Part shown: piece after piece, positions 1-5,380 of the stretch
How positions within the stretch are numbered: position 1 is the stretch's first letter
Layout: the number at the start of each line of letters is the position of its first letter
NCBI GenBank assembly: GCA_900753165.1
Contig: CAADYC010000103.1
Span: 1-7,487 of the forward strand
DNA from: Clostridia bacterium
Lineage (GTDB): Bacteria > Bacillota > Clostridia > TANB77 > CAG-508
Direction of reading: 5' to 3'
DNA length: 7,487 nucleotides
Made by a program: the position numbers and the translations under genes
The notes under the pieces: model-generated
What the model was told of the DNA's origin: nothing
Databases searched by the model: none
What the model saw: the letters and a program-made list of their open reading frames with translations, nothing else

Positions 1-2
1 TA

Positions 3-383
3 AAAGAACTTGCTTCTTTAAAAGATGAGCAAATTAATGAGGCTAAAAAAATTGCTGCATTTGAAATTACAAAATTAGTTCATGGTGAAGAAGAAGCTAA
101 AAAAGCTGAAGAAGCTGCTAATGCCCTATTTACTGGTAAAGGTAATTTAGATAATATGCCTACAGTTGAATTAAAAAATAGAAATATTTCAATTTTGGAT
201 GCTATTATTTTAACTGGTATCGCTCCTTCTAAAGGTCAAGCTAGAACTTTAATTAATCAAGGTGGTATTTCTTTGAATGATAATAAAATTTCTGATGTAA
301 ATTATGTTCTTTCAGATGTTGATTTTAATGATGGTTATGCTATTTTGAAAAAAGGTAAAAAAGTGTTTTATAAATTAGTTTAA
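3..383 (+). CDS. tyrS: Tyrosyl-tRNA synthetase, C-terminal part (5' end outside window)
   Basis: This is the last 126 codons of a class I tyrosyl-tRNA synthetase, which charges tRNA-Tyr with tyrosine in the cytoplasm. The reading frame is open from base 3 and ends with TAA at 381-383; the catalytic Rossmann domain with its HIGH and KMSKS signatures lies upstream of the window. The visible part begins in the alpha-helical linker (ASLKDEQINEAKK, then ITKLVHGEEEAKKAEEAANALF), which is typical of the TyrS anticodon-binding region. It continues into the C-terminal S4 RNA-binding domain: ILDAIILTGIAPSKGQARTLINQGGIS, with residues G, SK, Q, A and R at the usual places, and the closing strands ILKKGKKVFYKLV. 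No lesion is visible. A strong hairpin terminator follows seven bases after the stop. The internal ATG at 156 is not a gene start, because homology continues through it. The identification is from recognised family sequence and is confident. Confidence 0.95.
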   Translation, partial: KELASLKDEQINEAKKIAAFEITKLVHGEEEAKKAEEAANALFTGKGNLDNMPTVELKNRNISILDAIILTGIAPSKGQARTLINQGGISLNDNKISDVNYVLSDVDFNDGYAILKKGKKVFYKLV

Positions 384-389
384 AAAATC

Positions 390-425
390 GGGATTAGGGG
401 ACGGGTCTCCAATCCCTATTTTTTT
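390..425 (+). terminator. Rho-independent terminator of tyrS, built from a REP-like hairpin
   Basis: GGGATT (390-395) pairs with AATCCC (411-416). After a one-base bulge at 396, GGGGA (397-401) pairs with TCTCC (406-410) with one G-U pair, leaving a CGGG loop. This gives an 11-bp GC-rich stem followed by TATTTTTTT, the expected layout of an intrinsic terminator. It starts seven bases after the tyrS stop. The same 29 bases recur inverted at 519-547, so the terminator is also one half of a repeat element. Confidence 0.85.
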
Positions 426-447
426 CGTTTCTTTAAAATATGGCTTA

Positions 448-491
448 GAACAAATCTGAAAAAATCAAAGATTTTTTCAGTAAATTTGTTC
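448..491. other. Long stem-loop in the centre of the REP-like doublet
   Basis: GAACAAAT (448-455) plus CTGAAAAAATC (456-466) pairs perfectly with GATTTTTTCAG (470-480) and ATTTGTTC (484-491). This gives 19 base pairs interrupted only by a TAA bulge at 481-483, with an AAA loop. It has no T-tract directly after it on either strand, so it is not an obvious terminator. Its near-perfect pairing and central position suggest it is part of the surrounding palindromic element. Confidence 0.7.
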
Positions 492-518
492 GTGCGCGAA
501 AATTTATAAAATAAAAAT

Positions 519-547
519 TAGGGATTGGAGACCCGTCCCCTAATCCC
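519..547 (-). terminator. Terminator of the UPF0182 gene, second copy of the REP-like hairpin
   Basis: On the minus strand the sequence begins seven bases after the TAA stop of the UPF0182 gene. It folds exactly like the tyrS terminator: an 11-bp stem with a one-base bulge and a CGGG loop. It is followed by TAATTTTTATTTT, a weaker but usable U-rich tail. It is identical over 29 bases to the inverted copy at 390-418. Termination is inferred from structure and position. Confidence 0.75.
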
Positions 548-553
548 TAATTT

Positions 554-3340
554 TTATTCTACTATATTTTCAAGTACATTATTTACTTCATTAACTTCAT
601 TTTTAGTTTCAGCTTTTTTCTTATCTTCCTTAGCCTTTTCAGTTTCCAAGGAATCAATTAAACTTTGTAATTTTTTAATATCAGAACCCATGAGCTCCCA
701 GTCTTTATTATTAGTAGACTCAGACAAGTTCTTATTAGCTTTAACTATTGCATCAATCAAACCATCTATATCGTCTGTGTTTTCAACTTCAATTTTAGAT
801 GCTTCTTTTGAAAGCAAGTTCTTTAATGCTGCATCTAAATTATCACCAATTGCAACTTTGTTACCTGATGCCACAACAACCTTTTTAAGTATTGGTATTT
901 TTGATTCTTCATTTAACATTGTTTGATAAATTGATTCTACATATAATAATGTGTTATTTACTGGAACAACTACCATATCCTTTGTAACCTTTGTTCCACT
1001 TGTATTCAAGCTTTGAATTTCAGAATATATAGTTTCGTCTTGTTCAATTTGATTATCTAATTGCATTGGTCCTAAAATGTTACTATCTTGTGAAAATTTA
1101 TATAATTTCAATTTATTTGAATTTCCATCTGTTGTTCCTACTAAATATGAAATTAAATTTTGTTTTGATTCTGGTGTATAAATTTGTATTAAACCAATTT
1201 CATTTTTTCCGTCGTTGTTAACCATTGTGTAATATGGTTTTAATTCTGTTCCTGTTGATTTTGTTACATTTGTTGTGTTGTATTTTGCTAAACTCCATAC
1301 ATCATCTGTCCTGTATAATACATCTGGTTTTACATTATGATATATTTTTAATAATTCAGCTTGAACATTATATAAAAATTCTGGATAAATAAAATGTTCT
1401 GATATATCTGTTGGTATTTCTGTATTTATGTCTTCAAATACTGTTGGATAAATGTTTCTGTATGCCATGGCAATTGGGTCTGTTTTGTCTGTTACATAGA
1501 ATTTCATTGTACCATCATATGCGTCTATTATTACTTTTACAGAGTTTCTGATGTAATTAATTTTTTCTTTTATTCCATCATGTTCTATTGCAGTGTATTG
1601 TGAATATGGGTAATTACTTGAAACTGTGTATGCATCTAATACCCATACCGTTTTACCATCTTCTGTTACAACTGTATATGGATTTTCGTCATATATTAAA
1701 TATGGCATTGTTTCTTTTACTCTTTTGATTATGTTTCTATTTATTAAGATTTTGCTGTCTTTGTTTATTTCTGTTGAAAATGCTAAGTTTAAGTCACCTG
1801 TTCTAATTCCTAAAATTAATCTATCAAGAAGTCCAAGTTGTAAACCTGCATTACCATTATAAGTTGATGTATGTTCTAATCCGTATTCGTCTGTATAATC
1901 ATATTCTTTTTTATTCTTTACATTTGTTGCTATTGCATTATTTGTTTCTAATCCAAAATAAATATCTTGAGTTTTTGTTCCTAATTTGTCATCTTTTCCA
2001 GATACATCTTTTTGTACATAGTTCAAACTTCCTGTTGCAGTTACAGATGTTGCATCTATTGCAATCTGTCCTTTTCCATGTGTATATTCATATGTTTTGC
2101 TATTATATGTTCTCCCTGAGTTTGTAACTTCTCTTGGCGCTAAATATAAAAGCTTGTCCTCTCCTGAGATTTTATATTTTGCAATATTTGCATTTCTATA
2201 TGTGTAATAACCTGTTCCAGTTTGATTATCGTCTAATGTTTTTAATACAACATCTTGATTTACTAATCTAGTATTGTTTATTACTTCTGCATTTTCGTTT
2301 ACTTCATTTTGAGTTAGTGTTCCTGAATTTTCTAGGTTTGATTCTTCAATGTCTATGTTATAAGCTGCCTTTGTATATTTGATATTGTCAGCAATATAAT
2401 CTTTTTCTTTGTCTAATGTATTTGAATTTACAAATATTAAATTAAATACGATTATAACCAAAAACATTGCAACTAAATATCCTGGTATAATTGCCAAGTT
2501 TTTAAGCACTTTTACTGTATTGCTTTTATTGAATGCTTTTATTGCTCTAATTGATGCAATAATAATTACAAATGAAAATACTAAATATCCCCATCTTTGA
2601 ATCATTACATCTGTATAGCTTGCACCTATAATTTCAATATTTTGTGTTGAATCAGAATCATTTTTAATTGTCAACATTTTGCTTAATGAAATATTTGTTA
2701 TATTTAAAGCATTCATTAAAGCTATTGCAATTACTACCAAAACTACATTTCTTAAAATTTTTTTGATTAGTAAGCTCTCTCTTACCATTTTTCCATCTAC
2801 GCCATCAAAATATCTATTAAACACAATAACATAGTAAACTGCCATATATACTGTTAGACCTATAGTTATTCCTATAAAATATAATAATAGTGTTTGTATA
2901 AATGGTTTTTGGAACATATAAAATGCTATGTCAAACCCAAATGCTGGGTCATTTATTCCAAATGATGTGTTGCTTGCACATAATAGAAATTGTTTCATTA
3001 ATGTGTTTGAAACCAATGTACTTACAATTACTGATGTTACAAATGATATTGATTTATTCAATAATTTTGGCATTTCTTTCTTTTCTTTTTCAAAAAATGG
3101 TTTTAATCCTTTTTTTATTCCCCTATTTGTAAAGTACATTATTATGTATAATAGCACAAAATTAATTCCGAAAATTATATATTTGCATTGTAGATTTGTT
3201 TCAAATGCTTGTATATAATTTTCTCCTAGTTCTTTGTATTGTAAGTATGTTCCTCTTAAACTTACATAACTTCCAATTGCGAATATTGCTATAAATAATA
3301 GTACAATAATCATCCTTGTTTTATTTTTTTTCTTTTCCAA
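554..3340 (-). CDS. UPF0182 family large integral membrane protein, function unknown
   Basis: This 928-residue protein belongs to the UPF0182 (COG1615) family of uncharacterised membrane proteins. Counting from the TTG start, seven hydrophobic segments lie near residues 10-28, 54-72, 98-119, 147-173, 197-213, 251-269 and 283-305. A large soluble domain with few hydrophobic stretches follows, presumably extracytoplasmic. Family hallmarks seen there are YTHGKG (about 419-424), IYFGLETN (about 460), DLNLAFS and a DSKILINRNI block, WVLDAYT, and RNSVKVIIDAYDG (598-610). The last 70 residues are Lys/Glu-rich and likely helical or coiled. Length is normal for the family. I chose the TTG at 3338-3340 because GGAGGAGA lies 8 bases upstream of it; the longer GTG start at 3355 overlaps that same Shine-Dalgarno and has no good site of its own. 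The gene follows ftsY by about 70 bases without a terminator, so co-transcription is likely. The biochemical role is not known. Confidence 0.93.
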   Translation of the reverse strand: MEKKKNKTRMIIVLLFIAIFAIGSYVSLRGTYLQYKELGENYIQAFETNLQCKYIIFGINFVLLYIIMYFTNRGIKKGLKPFFEKEKKEMPKLLNKSISFVTSVIVSTLVSNTLMKQFLLCASNTSFGINDPAFGFDIAFYMFQKPFIQTLLLYFIGITIGLTVYMAVYYVIVFNRYFDGVDGKMVRESLLIKKILRNVVLVVIAIALMNALNITNISLSKMLTIKNDSDSTQNIEIIGASYTDVMIQRWGYLVFSFVIIIASIRAIKAFNKSNTVKVLKNLAIIPGYLVAMFLVIIVFNLIFVNSNTLDKEKDYIADNIKYTKAAYNIDIEESNLENSGTLTQNEVNENAEVINNTRLVNQDVVLKTLDDNQTGTGYYTYRNANIAKYKISGEDKLLYLAPREVTNSGRTYNSKTYEYTHGKGQIAIDATSVTATGSLNYVQKDVSGKDDKLGTKTQDIYFGLETNNAIATNVKNKKEYDYTDEYGLEHTSTYNGNAGLQLGLLDRLILGIRTGDLNLAFSTEINKDSKILINRNIIKRVKETMPYLIYDENPYTVVTEDGKTVWVLDAYTVSSNYPYSQYTAIEHDGIKEKINYIRNSVKVIIDAYDGTMKFYVTDKTDPIAMAYRNIYPTVFEDINTEIPTDISEHFIYPEFLYNVQAELLKIYHNVKPDVLYRTDDVWSLAKYNTTNVTKSTGTELKPYYTMVNNDGKNEIGLIQIYTPESKQNLISYLVGTTDGNSNKLKLYKFSQDSNILGPMQLDNQIEQDETIYSEIQSLNTSGTKVTKDMVVVPVNNTLLYVESIYQTMLNEESKIPILKKVVVASGNKVAIGDNLDAALKNLLSKEASKIEVENTDDIDGLIDAIVKANKNLSESTNNKDWELMGSDIKKLQSLIDSLETEKAKEDKKKAETKNEVNEVNNVLENIVE

Positions 3341-3345
3341 TTCTC

Positions 3346-3353
3346 TCTCCTCC
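3346..3353 (-). promoter_or_regulatory. Shine-Dalgarno GGAGGAGA that decides the UPF0182 start
   Basis: On the minus strand GGAGGAGA (3353 to 3346) is a near-perfect match to the 16S rRNA tail. From the end of its GGAGG core to the in-frame TTG at 3340-3338 there are 8 bases, which is ideal. An upstream in-frame GTG at 3355 shares its last G with this site, so it would lack a usable ribosome binding site at proper distance; the nearest candidate, AAAGGA, is about 17 bases away. Confidence 0.75.
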
Positions 3354-3379
3354 ACTTTGAGCTTTTCAGTTGTCCTTTT

Positions 3380-3401
3380 GGGGACGATTCTTTTTGAGAC
3401 A
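3380..3401. repeat. Partial REP-like element with GGGGACG core
   Basis: GGGGACGATTCTTTTTGAGAC lies in the short gap between ftsY and the UPF0182 gene. It shares the GGGGACG core with the two hairpins at 390-547. It also resembles the GGGGACGGTTCTTTTTGTC-type repeat that I remember as scattered through many Firmicutes genomes; that recollection was not checked. A small stem can form between GTCC at 3372-3375 and GGAC at 3382-3385. It lacks the T-tract of a terminator, so read-through into the UPF0182 gene is expected. Confidence 0.45.
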
Positions 3402-3410
3402 TTTTTAAAT

Positions 3411-4316
3411 TTAAATTATTGCTTTAACAAAATCCTCTGAATTAAAGATTTCCATGTCATCGATTTGTTCTCCAACTCCAATGAATTTTACTGGAATTTT
3501 ATTTTCTTCAACAATTCCGATAACAACTCCACCTTTTGCTGTTCCATCAAGTTTTGTTAAAACTATTCCTGTTATATCCGTTTCTTGCTTGAATGCTTTT
3601 ACCTGTGAAATAGCATTTTGTCCAGTGGTTCCATCAATTACAAGTAAAACTTCTTTATCTGCGTCTGGCATTTCTTTATTGATAACTTTTTGGATTTTGT
3701 TCAACTCGTCCATTAAGTATTTTTTATTGTGAAGTCTTCCTGCTGTGTCTACTATTAGTACATCTGCTCCATTTTCTTTTGTTTTCTTGATTGCATCATA
3801 TACAACTGATGCTGGGTCTACTCCTTCGTCTCTTTTTACTATGTCTGCCCCTGCTCTTTTTGCCCATATTTCTAATTGTTCAACAGCTGCTGCTCTAAAT
3901 GTATCTGCTGCGGCAACTACAACTTTTTTGCCGTCTTTTGCTAGTCTATTTGCCATTTTTCCAATTGATGTTGTTTTTCCAACCCCATTTACTCCAACTA
4001 CCAAGATTACTGATGGTTTTGTGTTTAAATGTAATTCGATGTCTGTTACATCTAATATTTTTTGCATTTCTTCTCTTAATGCTTGTTTTACATCTTCCTC
4101 GTCTTGTATTTTTTCCTTTTTAATTTTTTCTCTTAAACTTGATATTATTTTTATTGATGTATCCATTCCTATGTCTGACATTATTAATACTTCTTCTAGT
4201 TCATCTAAGAAGTTTTCATCTACTTTTCTGAAGTTTTTGAATACATTGTTTATTTTGTCGTCAAATGATGTTTTTGTTTTGTTTAATCCGTTTTTTAATT
4301 TATCGAAAAATCCCAT
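3411..4316 (-). CDS. ftsY: Signal recognition particle receptor FtsY
   Basis: FtsY is the SRP receptor GTPase. It docks SRP-bound ribosomes at the membrane, and forms a GTP-dependent twin with Ffh. All 301 residues are present. The four-helix N domain spans about residues 1-85, starting with the membrane-targeting MGFFDKLKNGLNKTK helix. The G domain carries the P-loop GVNGVGKTTS (108-117), the SRP-GTPase insertion motif DTFRAAAVEQL (138-148), DTAGR (190-194), TKLDG (254-258) and the closing GVGE (280-283). The long acidic N-terminal domain of the E. coli protein is absent, as is usual in Gram-positive FtsY. The ATG at 4314-4316 follows AAAGGCGG at good spacing. The gene has its own promoter about 100 bases upstream and is followed by a UPF0182 gene rather than by ffh or smc genes. 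No defect is seen; identification is certain. Confidence 0.98.
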   Translation of the reverse strand: MGFFDKLKNGLNKTKTSFDDKINNVFKNFRKVDENFLDELEEVLIMSDIGMDTSIKIISSLREKIKKEKIQDEEDVKQALREEMQKILDVTDIELHLNTKPSVILVVGVNGVGKTTSIGKMANRLAKDGKKVVVAAADTFRAAAVEQLEIWAKRAGADIVKRDEGVDPASVVYDAIKKTKENGADVLIVDTAGRLHNKKYLMDELNKIQKVINKEMPDADKEVLLVIDGTTGQNAISQVKAFKQETDITGIVLTKLDGTAKGGVVIGIVEENKIPVKFIGVGEQIDDMEIFNSEDFVKAII

Positions 4317-4412
4317 AGATTTATCCGCCTTTCTTTTTTCTTATGATTTTTATGTTCTTTTTATTGTTTTTTTATTTTGCTAATATTCTGTTAACGTTTT
4401 GCTAACATTATT

Positions 4413-4441
4413 AGTATAGCATATTTTGCCAGTTATGGCAA
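4413..4441 (-). promoter_or_regulatory. Sigma-A type promoter of ftsY with an overlapping dyad
   Basis: On the minus strand TTGCCA (4441-4436), a 17-base spacer and TATACT (4418-4413) form a near-consensus promoter, with TGC just before the -10 box as an extended -10. The expected transcript would have a leader of about 90 bases before the ftsY ATG. The -35 box is the left half of a perfect dyad TTGCCATAACTGGCAA (4441-4426), a possible repressor site. A second dyad, with arms TGTTAGC and GTTAACA (4408-4390), lies at the probable transcription start. Confidence 0.75.
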
Positions 4442-4465
4442 CCATTTTTTTGAGATAAATGAACA

Positions 4466-4505
4466 TAAAAAACCCAATCAAGTATTAAACTTTATACTTG
4501 ACTGG
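4466..4505 (-). terminator. Rho-independent terminator of the decayed operon
   Basis: On the minus strand the bases from 4505 to 4494 pair with those from 4485 to 4474 in a 12-bp stem with one G-U pair and an 8-base loop. The stem is followed by GTTTTTTATG. It starts 11 bases after the out-of-frame stop codon (4516-4518) of the beta-helix remnant, so it is very likely that gene's original terminator. It also insulates the remnants from ftsY. Confidence 0.85.
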
Positions 4506-4515
4506 ACTTTAACTT

Positions 4516-4748
4516 TTAATTAATTGCAGTTCCATTTACATATAATTTATAACCATTAAAATCAATGTTGCATCACTTACTTTTATGTCTGCTGTTGAAT
4601 ATATTGTTGGTGAACCATTTCCTGTTGTTTTATAAGTTCCTTTGTTAACTGTTACAGTTCCTCCACCTCTATCTGTTTTAATTGCAGCACTTGATTTTCC
4701 ACTTGTATTTAATGTTGCTTTTATTGTTTTTTTGTTAAAGTTTGACAT
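4516..4748 (-). pseudogene. Remnant of a Cthe_2159-like beta-helix surface protein
   Basis: A 70-codon frame (4748 to 4536) encodes IKATLNTSGKSSAAIKTDRG, then GGTVTVNKGTYKTTGNGSP and TIYSTADIKVSDATL. This Ser/Thr/Gly-rich repeat style is typical of carbohydrate-binding right-handed beta-helix proteins of the Cthe_2159 (DUF4353) type found on clostridial cells. The frame then breaks: after ATL it reads six unrelated codons and stops. The shifted frame reads DFNGYKLYVNGTAIN and a stop at 4516-4518, which looks like the natural C-terminus of the same protein. So an internal deletion has joined the middle of the gene to its end out of frame. The N-terminus and signal peptide are missing; the ATG at 4748 sits five bases after the histidine-kinase remnant's frame closes. 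Family assignment rests on remembered sequence style and is moderately sure; that the gene is broken is clearer. Confidence 0.65.
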
Positions 4749-4750
4749 TA

Positions 4751-5148
4751 TTAAATTTGTTTTGAGCTTATTACTATTACAATCTCTAAAATTATAAATA
4801 TCATGATTGATGTTTTCAATGTTTGCATTAATCGTTCTTTAGTATTTGTATTATCTATAATTACTAAAGATGTGTTGTCTTTATTCAAAGAATATGAATA
4901 ATTGTCAAAATATAAATTTCCTATTTTGGTATTTTCTTCACCTTTATTTTTTAATATATTTTCTGCTATTTCTTTTATTTTGTCATCTGATATTTCTTCT
5001 GTTGTATGATTTATTACGTCTTTTATATTTAAATTGTTATCTAATAAAACTGTATATACTGTTGAGTCCATAAATATCTGTGGATTTTCATTGTTCCTTG
5101 TATCTTGTAAGTTTTCTTCTGCTTTTTTTCAGATATATTTTCGTCATC
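4751..5148 (-). pseudogene. Remnant of a sensor histidine kinase: linker, sensor and second TM segment only
   Basis: From the ATG at 5071 a 106-codon frame reads MDSTVYTVLLDNNLNIKDVI and a mixed alpha/beta stretch. It then runs through NYSYSLNKDNTSLVIIDNTNTKERL to a membrane segment TSIMIFIILEIVIVI, and stops at 4751-4753. This matches the extracytoplasmic sensor and second transmembrane helix of a common clostridial histidine kinase. The HAMP-like linker, the phospho-accepting H box (SHELKTP type) and the ATPase domain are all missing. The same frame continues upstream of 5071 without an ATG as AEENLQDTRNNENPQIF, an Asn/Gln/Glu-rich linker, up to a TGA beside a run of seven A (T at 5123-5129). 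Adding one A would join it to the response-regulator frame. It cannot be a working kinase. The remnant status is well supported; the exact left end of kinase DNA is uncertain. Confidence 0.7.
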
Positions 5149-5253
5149 TTGTTGCTGACCATTAATTGATATATCTTTGTATTTTTCTTTTTTTAGCCTG
5201 CTTGATATTACATCTGCTAAATTGAATTCGTCTTCTACTATTGATATTCTCAT
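5041..5253 (-). pseudogene. Remnant of an OmpR-type response regulator, running into kinase DNA
   Basis: The frame starts at an ATG with a good GAGG site (5264-5261) seven bases upstream. It reads MRISIVEDEFNLADVISSRL and KKEKY, the beta-1 strand, acidic pair (E7, D8) and helix 1 of a receiver domain. The following DIS.NG may still be receiver sequence. From about codon 35 (5149) it becomes a Gln/Asp/Glu-rich stretch better explained as the linker of the neighbouring histidine kinase. The phospho-acceptor Asp, the switch Thr and Lys, and the whole winged-helix output domain are absent. After the A-run at 5123-5129 the frame is out of register with the kinase and ends at 5041. So a deletion removed most of the regulator and the start of the kinase, followed or preceded by a 1-base loss. 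The short frame may still be translated, but not as a regulator. Confidence 0.7.
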
Positions 5254-5298
5254 ATTTGTTCCTCATTTGTTGGTACAAATTATTTTATTAATGAATTT

Positions 5299-5304
5299 AT
5301 TTTA
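5299..5304 (-). promoter_or_regulatory. Possible residual promoter (-10 box) of the two-component remnant
   Basis: On the minus strand TAAAAT (5304-5299) is preceded by TATGA, which gives an extended -10 (TGn) about 45 bases before the response-regulator ATG. No convincing -35 hexamer is at 17 bases, and the region is so AT-rich that chance matches are common. It is listed only because the remnant keeps a good ribosome binding site. Confidence 0.3.
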
Positions 5305-5345
5305 TCATATTTTTATTAAATTAACATTAAATTTAAAATAATTTT

Positions 5346-5373
5346 GGAGAGTTTATAAAAACTCTCCTTTTTT
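5346..5373. terminator. Hairpin terminator between the SEDS gene and the remnants
   Basis: GGAGAGTTT (5346-5354) pairs perfectly with AAACTCTCC (5359-5367) around an ATAA loop. The T-tract TTTTTTC follows on the + strand, whereas both neighbouring genes are on the minus strand. There the hairpin is followed by AAAATTATTTT, a poor U-tract. By position, 13 bases after the SEDS stop, it should end that transcript, possibly less efficiently. By sequence it best stops + strand (antisense) transcription. Confidence 0.65.
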
Positions 5374-5380
5374 CTTTTAA

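Larger units (their letters stand above)
390..547. repeat. REP-doublet (REPIN/BIME-like) nested inverted repeat
   Basis: Two arms, 390-418 and 519-547, are perfect 29-base reverse complements of each other. Each arm is itself a hairpin around a GGGGACG core. The 100 bases between them hold a second long stem-loop at 448-491 and T-rich and A-rich flanks (419-427, 497-503) that are also partly complementary. The whole 158 bases fill the gap between two convergent genes. Two inverted copies of one short palindrome with a spacer is the layout described for REP doublets moved by REP-associated tyrosine transposases. No transposase is in the window, so mobility is inferred. An alternative is a pair of terminators made alike by gene conversion. 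Confidence 0.6.

Noticed and set aside
525..926. Open + strand frame of 133 codons overlapping the UPF0182 gene
   Set aside because: It is fully antisense to a well-recognised protein, begins inside the repeat arm, and its Ser/Leu/Phe-rich translation is typical of a shadow frame in AT-rich DNA.
1864..3218. Several hydrophobic + strand frames inside the UPF0182 gene
   Set aside because: Leu/Phe/Ile-rich antisense readings of a membrane protein gene; none has a supporting ribosome binding site or recognisable domain.
3745..4383. Open + strand frame of 212 codons overlapping ftsY
   Set aside because: It is the antisense reading of the conserved FtsY G and N domains, has a Ser/Thr/Phe-biased composition and lacks a ribosome binding site or family resemblance.
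4536..4748. The 70-codon frame as an intact small gene
   Set aside because: It is a mid-protein piece of beta-helix repeat with no signal peptide, no clear ribosome binding site and a frame broken before the evident C-terminus; a remnant explains it better.
5265..5280. Dyad ATTTGT...ACAAAT just upstream of the response-regulator ribosome binding site
   Set aside because: Six-base AT-rich arms are common by chance in this composition and the downstream gene is defunct, so no operator is claimed.
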